Shown one piece after another: positions 36,874 to 47,881 of a stretch of 64,000 nucleotides of DNA. Position numbers and translations under genes: made by a program. How positions within the stretch are numbered: the first letter of the stretch is position 1; every line of letters begins with the position of its first letter. The notes beneath the pieces are model-generated. The model saw only the letters and a list, made by a program, of their open reading frames with translations, was not told the DNA's origin and did not search any database. Origin of the DNA: Streptomyces chattanoogensis (GTDB taxonomy: Bacteria; Actinomycetota; Actinomycetes; Streptomycetales; Streptomycetaceae). The stretch is taken from positions 186,001 through 250,000 of the forward strand of contig NZ_LGKG01000068.1 in assembly GCF_001294335.1 (NCBI RefSeq), given 5' to 3'.

Positions 36874-37068
36874 ATGAGGATTGTGGGCAGCCCGCACGGC
36901 CGGCGGCCCGCAGAGGTGGATTGCACCCGGGTGAGGGGTAAAAGACCGTCACATGGTTCGCGGCACCGACGTGCTGCCCACCGGGAGGTGACGGTCTCCG
37001 GGGTGGCGGCATCCCGCCGGCGTATGGGCAACGCCGGCACAGGGGAGGCAGCGGCGTCGCGTGCGTAA
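36874..37068 (+). CDS. Possible small basic protein, 64 residues
   Basis: ATG 36874 follows gttgagggggcgtc, a usable ribosome site, and the stop falls at the base of a strong hairpin (37054-37087). Codon bias is only moderate. The product is Arg/His-rich with no recognisable domain. It may be an untranslated region of the uspA transcript instead. Confidence 0.25.
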   Translation: MRIVGSPHGRRPAEVDCTRVRGKRPSHGSRHRRAAHREVTVSGVAASRRRMGNAGTGEAAASRA

Positions 37069-37087
37069 GGTGGCACGCACGCGACGC
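37054..37087. terminator. Hairpin between uspA side and glmS
   Basis: Perfect 13-base arms (37054-37066 and 37075-37087) around an eight-base loop, followed on the plus strand by cagctgcttttg. It can terminate the rightward unit, and possibly glmS from the other side. Confidence 0.65.
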
Positions 37088-37180
37088 AGCTGCTTTTGCG
37101 CCTGAACCGGCGCCGCTTTCGCGGAGGTGGTTGCTCGCCGCGGGGGTTGCTCAATTACCGCTTCGGTCGAACGGGCGGAA

Positions 37181-39007
37181 TTATTCGACCGTGACCGACT
37201 TTGCCAGGTTCCGGGGCTTGTCGATGTCCCGGCCCAGTGCCAACGCCGTGTGGTAGGCGAGGAGCTGGAGCGGAATGCCCATCAGGATCGGGTCCAGCTC
37301 GGGCTCGTTCTTCGGGACCACGATGGTGTGGTCGGCCTTCTCCTGCTCCTGGTGCGCGACCGCCAGGATGCGGCCGTGGCGGGCCTTGATCTCCTCCAGC
37401 GCGGCGCGGTTCTTCTCCAGCAGGTCGTCGTCGGGGACGATCGCCACGGTCGGCATCGCGGGCTCGATGAGCGCCAGCGGGCCGTGCTTGAGCTCGGAGG
37501 CCGGGTAGGCCTCGGCGTGGATGTACGAGACCTCCTTGAGCTTCAGCGAGGCCTCGCGCGCCACCGGGTAACCGCGCACCCGGCCGATGAACATCATCGA
37601 CTTGGCGTCCGCGTACTGCTTCGCCAGCTTCTTGATGTCCTCCTCGCTCTTGAGGATCTCGTCGATCTGGCCGGGCAGCTTGCGCAGGCCCTCGATGATC
37701 CGCTTGCCGTCCGCGACCGAGAGGTCGCGGATCCGGCCCAGGTGCAGGGCCAGCAGCGCGAAGGAGACCACCATGTTGGTGAAGCACTTGGTGGAGACCA
37801 CGCAGACCTCGGGGCCGGCGTGCACGTAGATGCCGCCGTCGGTCTCCCGGGCGATCGCCGAGCCGACCACGTTCACCAGGCCCAGTACCCGCGCGCCCTT
37901 GCGCTTGAGCTCCTGGACGGCCGCCAGCACGTCGTAGGTCTCACCGGACTGGGAGACGGCGACGTAGAGCGTGTCGGGGTCCACGACCGGGTTGCGGTAG
38001 CGGAACTCGGAGGCCGGCTCGGCGTCCGAGGGGATCCGGGCCAGCTCCTCGATCATCTGCGCGCCGATCTGGCCCGCGTGGTACGACGTGCCGCAGCCCA
38101 GGATCTTCACCCGGCGCACCCCGCGCGCCTCGCGGGCGTCGAGGTTCAGGCCGCCCAGGTGCACGGTGGAGAAGCGGTCGTCGATCCGCCCGCGCAGCGC
38201 GCGGTCCACCGCGTCCGCCTGCTCGGAGATCTCCTTGTGCATGTACGTGTCGTGGCCGCCCAGGTCGTACGACTCGGCCGCGTACTCGACGGTCTCCGGC
38301 GTCGCCGTCGTACGGGAGCCCTCGGTGGTGTACGTGCGGTAGTCGTCGGCCTTGAGGGTGGCCATCTCGCCGTCGTCCAGGGTGACGACCTGGCGGGTGT
38401 GCGAGACCAGCGCCGCGACGTCGGAGGAGACGAACATCTCGTGCTCGCCGATGCCGAGGACGACCGGGGAGCCGTTGCGGGCGACGACGATGCGGTCGGT
38501 GAAGTCGGCGTGCAGGACGGCGATGCCGTAGGTGCCCTCGATGTGCCGCAGCGCGTCGCGGACCTTCTCCTCCAGCTTCTCGGCCTTCGAGCGGCCGATC
38601 AGATGGGCCAGGACCTCGGTGTCGGTCTCGGAGGCGAACTCCACCCCGTCGGCGGTCAGCCGGGCGCGCAGCTCGGCGGCGTTGTCGATGATGCCGTTGT
38701 GGACGACCGCGACCTTGCCGGTGACGTCCTGGTGCGGGTGGGCGTTCTCGTCGGTGGGCGCGCCGTGGGTGGCCCAGCGGGTGTGCGCGATGCCGGTGGT
38801 GCCCGCGAACCGCTTGGGCAGCCGGGACTCCAGCTCACGGACCCGGCCCTTGGCCTTGGCGGTCTTCAGGCCCGCGGCCTTGCCGGCGCCGCCGGCGTGG
38901 ATGGCGATGCCCGCCGAGTCGTAGCCGCGGTACTCCAGACGCTGCAGCCCCTCGAGGAGCAGCGGAGCAACATCGCGTTTGCCGATATAGCCGACGATCC
39001 CGCACAT
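37181..39007 (-). CDS. glmS: Glutamine--fructose-6-phosphate aminotransferase (isomerising)
   Basis: A 608-residue enzyme making glucosamine-6-phosphate, the first step to UDP-GlcNAc for cell wall. Cys2 of MCGIVGYIG is the glutaminase nucleophile once Met is removed. The glutaminase domain spans about 1-240. Two SIS domains follow, with CGTSYHAGQI and AVSQSGETYDVLAAV. The protein ends DKPRNLAKSVTVE, the family's conserved C-terminus. Length is standard. No glmS ribozyme-like structure is evident upstream. It sits beside the hexosaminidase gene, linking GlcNAc synthesis and recovery. Confidence 0.97.
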   Translation of the reverse strand: MCGIVGYIGKRDVAPLLLEGLQRLEYRGYDSAGIAIHAGGAGKAAGLKTAKAKGRVRELESRLPKRFAGTTGIAHTRWATHGAPTDENAHPHQDVTGKVAVVHNGIIDNAAELRARLTADGVEFASETDTEVLAHLIGRSKAEKLEEKVRDALRHIEGTYGIAVLHADFTDRIVVARNGSPVVLGIGEHEMFVSSDVAALVSHTRQVVTLDDGEMATLKADDYRTYTTEGSRTTATPETVEYAAESYDLGGHDTYMHKEISEQADAVDRALRGRIDDRFSTVHLGGLNLDAREARGVRRVKILGCGTSYHAGQIGAQMIEELARIPSDAEPASEFRYRNPVVDPDTLYVAVSQSGETYDVLAAVQELKRKGARVLGLVNVVGSAIARETDGGIYVHAGPEVCVVSTKCFTNMVVSFALLALHLGRIRDLSVADGKRIIEGLRKLPGQIDEILKSEEDIKKLAKQYADAKSMMFIGRVRGYPVAREASLKLKEVSYIHAEAYPASELKHGPLALIEPAMPTVAIVPDDDLLEKNRAALEEIKARHGRILAVAHQEQEKADHTIVVPKNEPELDPILMGIPLQLLAYHTALALGRDIDKPRNLAKSVTVE

Positions 39008-39101
39008 ATAGAGCGACCTCCGAGTGAATCGTGGTGACGGACGTTCCTGTGTCCTGCGTTCTTGATCTGTTCCGGTGTGCCCGGCCGCTCCGTCCGGCGT
39101 C

Positions 39102-39500
39102 TCAGCCGTAGACGAGGCGGCGCAGCTGGCGTATCGAGAGGGCCGGCGGGGTCACGGCGCGATGCGGCAGCTCGTGGGAGATCCGCTCGAAGATCGCCTC
39201 GTTGCGCAGCCCCTGGGACTGCAGCTCGCGGTGTCTGCGGCGGACGAACCCCTCGGTGGTCTCGTCGAAGTACGCGAGCACGTCCAGGACCACCCTGGCG
39301 GCCTCGCCGCGCTGTAGCGGCGTGCTGCGCACCAGGTGGTCGACAAGGTCCTCGTGGGACGAACGGCGATCGAGCACCCGTTGATACTGCGGGGCGGCGC
39401 CGGGATTCGCAAGAAATCTGCCCGCTATCGGGCAAGTCTCAGCAATGACGCCCGAAAAGTGGTCTAAACCTTGACCGTGTACGAGGCTCACGGTACGCAT
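39102..39500 (-). CDS. Conserved hypothetical protein, 132 residues
   Basis: Soluble helical protein with a striking charged signature: RRRHRELQSQGLRNEAIFERISHELPHRAV around residues 87-115, preceded by YQRVLDRRSSHEDLVDHLVRSTPLQRGEAARVVLDVLAYFDE. I recall this family from actinobacteria but know no function. It may be the N-terminus-poor relative of a regulatory protein. The start at ATG 39500 lacks a good ribosome site, and its 5' end overlaps the promoter of the divergent hexosaminidase gene, so the true start may be internal. It is 94 bp upstream of glmS on the same strand and could share its transcript. Confidence 0.7.
   Translation of the reverse strand: MRTVSLVHGQGLDHFSGVIAETCPIAGRFLANPGAAPQYQRVLDRRSSHEDLVDHLVRSTPLQRGEAARVVLDVLAYFDETTEGFVRRRHRELQSQGLRNEAIFERISHELPHRAVTPPALSIRQLRRLVYG
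39458..39473. promoter_or_regulatory. DasR-like operator (dre) upstream of the GH20 gene
   Basis: AGTGGTCTAAACCTTG matches the dre consensus A(G/C)TGGTCTAGACCA(G/C)T at 12 of 16 positions, with the first nine perfect. It overlaps a TTGACC -35 (39471-39476) that pairs with TACGCA at 39494-39499, 17 bases on. Binding of DasR, released by glucosamine-6-phosphate, would block this promoter. Confidence 0.65.
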
Positions 39501-39594
39501 GGTCACCGTTCGGTCGCTCCATGCCATGCAGGACATGCCAGGCACACCGCGCAGATCACACCCGCTGTGCCCACCGCTCGCGAAGGGACCGTCG

Positions 39595-41199
39595 ATGACA
39601 CGACGCAGACTCCTGTTCTCGCTGCTGCTGGTCGCGGCGGCGGGGCTGGGAACCGCCGCCGCACCGAACCGGCCGTCCGCCGCCGCCCCCGAGTCCGCAC
39701 CCGCACCCCTGACCCGGGTCATCCCCGCACCCGCCTCCGTACGGCCCGGCGGCGACCCGTACACGATCGGCGACCGCACCCGGATCCGCGTCCCCGGGGA
39801 CTCCACCGAGGCCCGGCGGATCGGGGCCTATCTGGCGGGCATGCTGCGCCCGGCCACCGGACATCCCCTGCCGGTCACCGCCCAGGACGGCCGGGACGGC
39901 ATCGTGCTGCGGCTCGGCGGCCCCGGGACGCGGGCGCTGGGCGCGGAGGGCTACCGGCTCTCCTCCAGCGGCCGCGCCGTGACCATCAGCGCCGGCCGGG
40001 CCGCCGGCCTCTTCCACGGCGTCCAGACCCTGCGCCAGCTGCTTCCCGCGGCCCTGGAGGAGGGCACCGGGCGGCCCGGCCCGTGGCGCGTGGCCGGCGG
40101 CACCATCGACGACTCCCCGCGGTACGCCCACCGCGGCGCGATGCTCGATGTCTCCCGGCACTTCTTCACCGTCGGCCAGGTCAAGCGCTATATCGACCAG
40201 CTGGCGATGTACAAGATCAACAAGCTGCATCTGCATCTCTCCGACGACCAGGGATGGCGGATCGCGATCGCCTCCTGGCCGCGGCTGGCCACGTACGGCG
40301 GCTCCACCCAGGTCGGCGGCGGCAAGGGCGGCTACTACACCAAGGACGACTACCGCGAGATCGTCGACTACGCCGCGAGCCGCTATCTGACCGTCGTCCC
40401 CGAGATCGACCTGCCCGGCCACACCAACGCCGCGCTGGCCTCCTACGCCGAGCTCAACTGCAACGGCCAGGCCCCGCCGCTCTACACCGGCACCAACGTC
40501 GGCTTCAGCTCGCTGTGCGTGCCGAAGAAGGTGACCTACGACTTCGTCGACGACGTCATCCGGGAGATCGCGGCGCTCACCCCCGGCCGCTACCTCCACA
40601 TCGGCGGCGACGAGGCGCACTCCACCAGCCACGAGGACTATGCGGCCTTCATGGACAAGGTGCAGCCGGTGGTCGCCAAGTACGGCAAGACGGTGATCGG
40701 CTGGCACCAGCTGACCGGCGCGCGTCCGGCCAAGGGCGCCGTCGCCCAGTACTGGGGCTACGACAAGACCGGCGCGGCGGAGCGGCAGCAGGTCGCCGAC
40801 GCCGCCCGGAACGGCACCGGGCTGATCCTCTCGCCCGCCGACCGCGCCTACCTCGACATGAAGTACGACAAGGACACGCCGCTCGGCCTGAACTGGGCGG
40901 GCTATGTCGGCGTGCAGCGGTCCTACGACTGGGACCCGGGCACGTATCTGAAGGGCGCACCCGGGGCATCGGTCCTCGGCGTCGAGGCACCGATGTGGAC
41001 CGAGACCCTCAAGACTTCCGCACATCTCGAGTACATGGCCTTCCCGCGGCTCCCGGGGATCGCGGAGCTGGGGTGGTCCCCGGCGGACACGCACGACTGG
41101 CCGTCGTACCGGGAGCGGCTGGCGGCGCAGGGGCCCCGGTGGGACGCCATGGGGATGGAGTACTTCCGTTCGCCGGAGGTGCCCTGGCCGGCACGCTGA
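39595..41199 (+). CDS. Secreted beta-N-acetylhexosaminidase (GH20)
   Basis: A 534-residue exported enzyme releasing terminal GlcNAc from chitin oligomers. The signal peptide is MTRRRLLFSLLLVAAAGLGTAAA. An N-terminal GH20b domain (about 45-180) precedes the catalytic barrel (about 185-530). The catalytic Asp339-Glu340 pair is in HIGGDEAH, and substrate-positioning residues are in SRHFFTVGQVKRYI and HLHLSDDQGWRI. ATG 39595 follows gaagggacc. A DasR-like site lies 120 bp upstream, and glmS is adjacent. Together with the GH18 gene it forms a chitin/GlcNAc utilisation theme. Confidence 0.93.
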   Translation: MTRRRLLFSLLLVAAAGLGTAAAPNRPSAAAPESAPAPLTRVIPAPASVRPGGDPYTIGDRTRIRVPGDSTEARRIGAYLAGMLRPATGHPLPVTAQDGRDGIVLRLGGPGTRALGAEGYRLSSSGRAVTISAGRAAGLFHGVQTLRQLLPAALEEGTGRPGPWRVAGGTIDDSPRYAHRGAMLDVSRHFFTVGQVKRYIDQLAMYKINKLHLHLSDDQGWRIAIASWPRLATYGGSTQVGGGKGGYYTKDDYREIVDYAASRYLTVVPEIDLPGHTNAALASYAELNCNGQAPPLYTGTNVGFSSLCVPKKVTYDFVDDVIREIAALTPGRYLHIGGDEAHSTSHEDYAAFMDKVQPVVAKYGKTVIGWHQLTGARPAKGAVAQYWGYDKTGAAERQQVADAARNGTGLILSPADRAYLDMKYDKDTPLGLNWAGYVGVQRSYDWDPGTYLKGAPGASVLGVEAPMWTETLKTSAHLEYMAFPRLPGIAELGWSPADTHDWPSYRERLAAQGPRWDAMGMEYFRSPEVPWPAR

Positions 41200-41217
41200 C
41201 GGCCGGCGCGCGGGCAG

Positions 41218-41251
41218 GCGGCCGGCCCCGGAACGCCGCAGGGCCGGCCGC
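41218..41251. terminator. Bidirectional hairpin between convergent genes
   Basis: Perfect 11-base arms (41218-41228 and 41241-41251) around a 12-base loop, between the ends of the hexosaminidase and acyl-CoA dehydrogenase genes. Confidence 0.7.
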
Positions 41252-41262
41252 GGAACGGGGAA

Positions 41263-42417
41263 CTACACCCCCAGCTCCCGCGCGATCAGCATCCGCTGCA
41301 CCTCGCTCGTGCCCTCCCCGATCTCCAGGATCTTCGCGTCCCGCCACATCCGGGCGACCGGGTACTCGTTCATGAAGCCGTATCCGCCGTGGATCTGGGT
41401 GGCCTCGCGGGCGTTGTCCACCGCGATCTCGGAGGAGTAGAGCTTGGCGAGCGCGGCCTCCTTCTTGAAGGGTTCGCCGTGGACCAGGCGGGAGGCGGCG
41501 TCACGCCAGGCCAGCCGGGAGGTGTGGGCGCGCATCTCCATGTCGGCGAGCTTGAACTGGATGGCCTGGTTGGCGCCGATCGGCCGCCCGAAGGCCCGGC
41601 GCTGCTTCGCGTACGCCACCGACTCGTCCACACAGCCCTGCGCCAGGCCGGTGGCCAGCGCCGCGATGGCGATCCGGCCCTCGTCGAGGATGCGCAGGAA
41701 CTGCGCATAGCCGCGGCCCTCCTCGCCCAGCAGGTTGGCGGCGGGGACGCGGACGTCGGAGAAGGACAGTTCACGGGTGTCCGAGGCGCTCCAGCCGACC
41801 TTGGAGTACGGGGCGCCGACGGTGAAGCCCGGGGTGCCCGACGGCACGATGACCGAGGAGATCTCCGGGGAGCCGTCGGCCTTCCGGCCGGTCACCGCGG
41901 TGACCGTCACCAGGCCGGTGATGTCCGTCCCGGAGTTGGTGATGAAGCACTTGCTGCCGTTGATCACCCATTCGTCACCCTCCCGCACCGCGGTCGTGCG
42001 CGTCGCGCCCGCGTCCGAGCCGCCGTCCGGCTCGGTCAGGCCGAAGGCGCCGAGCATCTCGCCGCTGCACAGCTTGGGCAGCCACGCGCGCTTCTGCTCC
42101 TCCGTGCCGAAGTGGAAGACCGGCATGGCGCCGAGGGAGACCCCGGCCTCCAGGGTGATCGCCACCGAGGAGTCGACCCGGGCCAGCTCCTCCAGGGCGA
42201 TGCCGAGCGCGAGATAGTCGCCGCCCATCCCGCCGTACTCCTCCGGGAACGGCAGGCCGAACAGGCCCATCTCGCCCATCTGGCGGACGATTTCGTACGG
42301 GAACTCGTGCCGCTCGTAGTAGTCGCCGATCTTGGGGGCGACGACGTCATGCGCGAACGCCTCGACCGTGCGCCGGAGTTCTTCCAGCTCGGCGGCCAGA
42401 CGGTGATCCAAGGACAT
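41263..42417 (-). CDS. acdH: Acyl-CoA dehydrogenase, isovaleryl/branched-chain type (AcdH-like)
   Basis: A 384-residue FAD flavoenzyme oxidising short branched acyl-CoAs. It has the family signatures FGLTEPDGGSDAGATRTTA, INGSKCFITNSGTDI, a middle beta-domain with VPAANLLGEEGRGYAQF and the C-terminal QIHGGYGFMNEYPVARMWRDAK plus LEIGEGTSEVQRMLIAREL. It is the last gene of the leftward operon with HMG-CoA lyase and methylcrotonyl-CoA carboxylase, so isovaleryl-CoA from leucine is the likely substrate. ATG 42417 follows caggagtgacagtt. The acdH name rests on position and similarity to the S. coelicolor gene. Confidence 0.9.
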   Translation of the reverse strand: MSLDHRLAAELEELRRTVEAFAHDVVAPKIGDYYERHEFPYEIVRQMGEMGLFGLPFPEEYGGMGGDYLALGIALEELARVDSSVAITLEAGVSLGAMPVFHFGTEEQKRAWLPKLCSGEMLGAFGLTEPDGGSDAGATRTTAVREGDEWVINGSKCFITNSGTDITGLVTVTAVTGRKADGSPEISSVIVPSGTPGFTVGAPYSKVGWSASDTRELSFSDVRVPAANLLGEEGRGYAQFLRILDEGRIAIAALATGLAQGCVDESVAYAKQRRAFGRPIGANQAIQFKLADMEMRAHTSRLAWRDAASRLVHGEPFKKEAALAKLYSSEIAVDNAREATQIHGGYGFMNEYPVARMWRDAKILEIGEGTSEVQRMLIARELGV

Positions 42418-42422
42418 AACTG

Positions 42423-43388
42423 TCACTCCTGGTGGGAGTCGTGGGAGAGGGCACGCAGGGTGCGGGACGGGCTGGGGCGGCCCAGGGCCTCGGCCATCCA
42501 GGCGCTGGTGGCGGTGAGCCGGCCGAGGTCGACGCCGGTCTCGATGCCGAGGCCGTGCAGCATCCACACGAGGTCTTCGGTGGCGAGGTTGCCGGTGGCG
42601 CTCTTGGCGTACGGGCAGCCGCCCAGGCCGCCCGCCGAGGCGTCGACGGTGGTGACGCCGTGCTGGAGCGCGGCGAAGGTGTTGGCGAGGGCCTGCCCGT
42701 AGGTGTCGTGGAAGTGCACGCCCAGGCGGGAGGTGGGCACCCCCGCCTCGTTCAGGGCGGTGAGCAGGCGCTGGACATGGCCGGGGGTGGCGACGCCGAT
42801 GGTGTCGCCCAGGCTCAGTTCGTCGCAGCCCAGGTCCAGCAGCTCCCGGCAGACCCGTACGGTCGCCGCGACGGGCACCGGGCCCTCCCAGGGGTCGCCG
42901 AAGCACATCGAGAGATAGCCGCGGACCTGCACCCCGGCGTCCTTGGCGCGCGCGACGACCGGTGCGAACATCGCCAGCGCTTCGTCGACCGTGCGGTTGA
43001 GGTTGGCCTTGGCGAACGACTCGGTGGCGCTGGCGAACACCGCGATCCGGCGGGCGCCCAGGGCGAGCGCCCGGTCCAGACCGCGTTCGTTGGGCACCAG
43101 GACCGGCAGCCGGTGCGGATCGAGATCGCCCAGGAGCGGGAACAGGGTCTCGGCGTCGGCGAGTTGGGGCACCCACTTGGGGTGGACGAAGCTGGTGGCC
43201 TCGACCACGGGCAGACCCGCGTCGGCCAGCCGGTGGATGAACTCCGCCTTGATCCCGGTCGGGACGACGGCCTTCTCGTTCTGCAGGCCGTCGCGCGGGC
43301 CGACCTCGTGGATCGTCACGCGGGCGGGCAGCCCCTCCGCCGGGACCTGCATCGGGAGGCCGGGTGCGGGCGTGTCGGCGGTCGTCAT
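42423..43388 (-). CDS. Hydroxymethylglutaryl-CoA lyase
   Basis: A 321-residue TIM-barrel lyase splitting HMG-CoA into acetyl-CoA and acetoacetate, the last step of leucine degradation. Signatures: [12 protein letters not shown] (metal Asp and Arg), [30 protein letters not shown], and the catalytic-loop [22 protein letters not shown] with Cys. The first 20 residues are a Pro/Ala-rich extension. ATG 43388 overlaps the carboxylase stop by four bases (ATGA). The isovaleryl-type dehydrogenase gene begins six bases after its stop. Confidence 0.93.
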   Translation of the reverse strand: MTTADTPAPGLPMQVPAEGLPARVTIHEVGPRDGLQNEKAVVPTGIKAEFIHRLADAGLPVVEATSFVHPKWVPQLADAETLFPLLGDLDPHRLPVLVPNERGLDRALALGARRIAVFASATESFAKANLNRTVDEALAMFAPVVARAKDAGVQVRGYLSMCFGDPWEGPVPVAATVRVCRELLDLGCDELSLGDTIGVATPGHVQRLLTALNEAGVPTSRLGVHFHDTYGQALANTFAALQHGVTTVDASAGGLGGCPYAKSATGNLATEDLVWMLHGLGIETGVDLGRLTATSAWMAEALGRPSPSRTLRALSHDSHQE

Positions 43389-45346
43389 GACGCGGGCTCC
43401 TCGGCGGGCTCGTGCGGGGTGACGGCGGCCAGGACCTGGTCCATGGCGACGGTCGTGCCCGCGGTGACGTCCAGTTCGGTGACGGTCCCGGCGTGCGGCG
43501 CGGTGATGACGTGCTCCATCTTCATCGCCTCCACCACCAACAGGCCCTGGCCTGCGGCGACTTCCTCGCCGACGGCCACCTTGACCACGGTGACGGTGCC
43601 GGGCATCGGGGCGGCGAGGGTGTCCACGCCATGCCCGCCGGCGGCTCCGCTCAGCGTCGCCGCCACCGGGTCGTGATCCTGGACATGCCAGGAGTCGCCC
43701 TCCCGGCCGAGCCAGTCACCGCTGCGGTGGAAGGTGTGCACCACGCCGTCCACGGTGACCCGTACGAGGCCCTCCGTGACCTCGAGGGGTGCGCCGGGCC
43801 GGCTGTCGTACGGGATGGGGTCGTGGCCCGGTACGCGCAGCCAGTGGGTGACCGGAGCGGGCTCGCCGCCGAGCCGGAAGCCGCTCGGGGCGGCGAAGGG
43901 GTCGCGCCAGCCGTCCGCCGGCACCTCCGGCTCCAGGGCCGCCTGCCGCACCGCGGCGGCCGCCGCATACACCTCCTCCGGCACGCCGCCGTCCACCAGG
44001 CCCGCCGTCTCCCGCTCCACCAGCCCGGTGTCCAGCTCGCCGGAGACCACATCGGGATGGGCGAGCAGCCGGCGCAGAAAACCGGCGTTGGTCGTCACGC
44101 CGAGGGTGACCGTCCGCGCCAGTGCCGCGCGCAGGGTGCGCAGGGCGGACGGGCGGTCGGGCCCGTACGCGATGACCTTGGACAGCATCGGGTCGTACAG
44201 GCTGCCGACCTCCGCGCCCTGGGACAGCCCGGAGTCCGTACGCACTCCGCCGCCCTGCGGTTCCTGCAGGGCGAGAACAGTGCCGCCGGTGGGCAGGAAG
44301 TCGCGCGCCGGGTCCTCGGCGCAGATCCGGGCCTCGACGGCGTGCCCGGTGAGGGTGATGTCCTCCTGGGCGAAGGGCAGCCGTTCGCCGGCCGCGATCC
44401 GCAGCTGCCACTCCACCAGGTCGTGGCCGGTGACGAGTTCGGTCACCGGGTGCTCGACCTGGAGGCGGGTGTTCATCTCCATGAAGTAATAGGCAGAGGG
44501 GTCCTTGCCCGGGACGATGAACTCGACCGTGCCCGCGCCCCGGTAGCCGCAGGAGCGCGCCGCCTGGACGGCCGCCTCGCCCATCGCGGCGCGCGTGGCG
44601 TCGTCCAGCAGGACCGACGGGGCCTCCTCGATGACCTTCTGATGGCGCCGCTGCAGGGAGCATTCGCGCTCGCCCAGGTGGACGACGTTGCCGTGGCCGT
44701 CCGCCAGCACCTGGATCTCGATGTGCCGGGGGCGGTCGATCCAGCGCTCGACCAGCAGCGTGTCATCGCCGAAGGAGCCGCGGGCCTCGCGCCGGGCGGC
44801 GGCGATCTCCTCGCCGAGCAGCGCCGCGTCCCGCACCAGCCGCATGCCCTTGCCGCCGCCGCCCGCGGACGGCTTGAGCAGCACCGGCAGCCCGATCTCC
44901 CGCGCCGCGGCGGCCAGTTCGGCATCGTCCAGCCCGCTGCCGTTCGACCCGGGCACCACCGGCACGCCGGCCGCCCGGACCGTCTCCTTGGCCCGGATCT
45001 TGTCGCCCATCAGCTCGATCGCCTCGGCGGGCGGCCCGATGAAGACCAGCCCCGCCTCGGCACAGGCACGGGCGAACCGGGCGTTCTCGGCGAGGAAGCC
45101 GTAGCCCGGGTGCACGGCCTGCGCACCGGTCCGTGCCGCCGCCTCCAGCAGGCGGTCGACGGCGAGATAGCTCTCGGCGGCCGGTGCGGGCCCGATCCGT
45201 ACCGCCGTATCGGCCTCCCGGACATGCCGGGCGCCGGCGTCCGCGTCGCTGAAGACGGCGACCGAGCGGATGCCGAGGGCACGCAGCGTGCGGATGACGC
45301 GGACGGCGATCTCGCCGCGGTTGGCGACCAGAACCGTGTCGAACAT
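43385..45346 (-). CDS. Methylcrotonyl-CoA carboxylase alpha chain (biotin carboxylase plus BCCP)
   Basis: A 653-residue fusion of biotin carboxylase (1-450) and biotin carboxyl carrier (about 580-645). It opens [17 protein letters not shown], has the ATP-grasp loop [14 protein letters not shown], the [19 protein letters not shown] strand and the [10 protein letters not shown] motif. Biotin attaches to Lys609 in VVEAMKMEH. With the beta chain immediately upstream and HMG-CoA lyase downstream, methylcrotonyl-CoA is the best substrate. Related actinobacterial carboxylases act on propionyl-CoA. Start ATG 45346 was chosen for the conserved N-terminus; ATG 45358 is possible. Confidence 0.92.
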   Translation of the reverse strand: MFDTVLVANRGEIAVRVIRTLRALGIRSVAVFSDADAGARHVREADTAVRIGPAPAAESYLAVDRLLEAAARTGAQAVHPGYGFLAENARFARACAEAGLVFIGPPAEAIELMGDKIRAKETVRAAGVPVVPGSNGSGLDDAELAAAAREIGLPVLLKPSAGGGGKGMRLVRDAALLGEEIAAARREARGSFGDDTLLVERWIDRPRHIEIQVLADGHGNVVHLGERECSLQRRHQKVIEEAPSVLLDDATRAAMGEAAVQAARSCGYRGAGTVEFIVPGKDPSAYYFMEMNTRLQVEHPVTELVTGHDLVEWQLRIAAGERLPFAQEDITLTGHAVEARICAEDPARDFLPTGGTVLALQEPQGGGVRTDSGLSQGAEVGSLYDPMLSKVIAYGPDRPSALRTLRAALARTVTLGVTTNAGFLRRLLAHPDVVSGELDTGLVERETAGLVDGGVPEEVYAAAAAVRQAALEPEVPADGWRDPFAAPSGFRLGGEPAPVTHWLRVPGHDPIPYDSRPGAPLEVTEGLVRVTVDGVVHTFHRSGDWLGREGDSWHVQDHDPVAATLSGAAGGHGVDTLAAPMPGTVTVVKVAVGEEVAAGQGLLVVEAMKMEHVITAPHAGTVTELDVTAGTTVAMDQVLAAVTPHEPAEEPAS

Positions 45347-45402
45347 GCGCGGGGTCATCCCTTTCGTAGCCGTCCCTCTCATAGCCATCGCTCTCATCGG
45401 GA

Positions 45403-47019
<1,617 letters not shown>

Positions 47020-47063
47020 CTCTACGAGCCCCCTTGCCCGGTCGCGCTGCGTCCGGTGTTCGA

Positions 47064-47109
47064 GTTAATGGCCGTTAACCTCATTTCCCTCAGGTTAACG
47101 ACCACTAAC
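47064..47109. promoter_or_regulatory. Paired TetR operators in the divergent region
   Basis: Site 1 GTTAATGGCCGTTAAC (47064-47079) and site 2 GTTAACGACCACTAAC (47094-47109) share the imperfect palindrome GTTAAyGGCCrTTAAC and are 30 bp apart centre to centre, about three helical turns. Site 2 covers the -35 region of the TetR promoter. Both sit upstream of the carboxylase operon on the other side. Confidence 0.75.
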
Positions 47110-47118
47110 CCGGCTGTC

Positions 47119-47124
47119 TACAAT
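47119..47124 (+). promoter_or_regulatory. -10 of a leaderless TetR promoter
   Basis: TACAAT lies seven bases before ATG 47132, with TTAACG (47095-47100) 18 bases upstream as -35, inside operator site 2. No ribosome site. Confidence 0.5.
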
Positions 47125-47131
47125 TGGCCGC

Positions 47132-47749
47132 ATGAGTAATGCGCATGTGCCCGCCCCGACCAGCCGCCGCGAGCAGATCCTGAAGGAGGCGGCCCGGCTC
47201 TTCGCGGAGCGCGGGTTCCATGGCGTCGGGGTGGACGAGATAGGGGCCGCCGTGGGGATCTCCGGCCCCGGCCTCTACCGCCACTTCGCGGGCAAGGACG
47301 CGATGCTCGCCGAGCTGCTGGTCGGGATCAGTGAGCGGCTGCTCGAGGGCGGCCGGATGCGGATCGCGGAGGGCGGCGAGAGCCCCGAGGCGGTGCTGCA
47401 TGCGCTGATCGACGGCCATATCGACTTCGCGCTGGACGACCGTCCGCTGATCACCGTGCACGACCGCGAGCTGGACCGGCTGCGCGAGGCCGACCGCAAG
47501 CGGGTGCGCCAGCTCCAGCGGCAGTACGTCGAGCTGTGGGTGGAGGTCGTCAGGGAGTGCTATCCGGCCTGCACGGAGTCCGAGGCGCGGTCCGCGGTGC
47601 ACGCCGTCTTCGGGCTGCTCAACTCCACGCCGCACCTCAGCCCGCGCGCCAGCCTGCCGCCCCGTGCGGCCACCGAGGCCCTGCTCAAGCGGCTCGCCCT
47701 GGGGGCGTTCGCGGCGGCGGCGGACCGGGAGCGGATGCCGGCGGAGTGA
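47132..47749 (+). CDS. TetR-family regulator of the leucine/acyl-CoA operon
   Basis: A 205-residue TetR protein. The helix-turn-helix (about 10-57) reads REQILKEAARLFAERGFHGVGVDEIGAAVGISGPGLYRHFAGKDAML. The C-terminal ligand domain is helical, with a HDRELDRLREADRKRVRQLQRQY segment. Its position, divergent from the carboxylase operon with two palindromes between, argues that it represses itself and that operon, responding to an acyl-CoA. It plays the role LiuR has elsewhere, although LiuR belongs to a different family. Translation is probably leaderless. Confidence 0.9.
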   Translation: MSNAHVPAPTSRREQILKEAARLFAERGFHGVGVDEIGAAVGISGPGLYRHFAGKDAMLAELLVGISERLLEGGRMRIAEGGESPEAVLHALIDGHIDFALDDRPLITVHDRELDRLREADRKRVRQLQRQYVELWVEVVRECYPACTESEARSAVHAVFGLLNSTPHLSPRASLPPRAATEALLKRLALGAFAAAADRERMPAE

Positions 47750-47867
47750 GCCCGTCCGGCCGCTGCCGGGGCGGCGGCGGCCGGTGGTGACGGGGGGTGA
47801 CGGTGGTGGCGAACGCCTCGTGGGGAAGTCTGGACGTCCGTACTGACCGGCGGGTAACCTGCGCCTG

Positions 47868-47881
47868 AGCAAGCGCTTAGT
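47868..47881. promoter_or_regulatory. KstR2-like palindrome upstream of the second acyl-CoA dehydrogenase
   Basis: AGCAAGCGCTTAGT matches the actinobacterial motif AnCAAGnnCTTGnT at all but one defined position. It lies 61 bp before the start codon at 47942. Confidence 0.45.

Noticed and set aside
38900-39101. glmS ribozyme upstream of glmS
   Set aside because: The 94-bp gap is too short and shows no ribozyme core; those elements are typical of Firmicutes.
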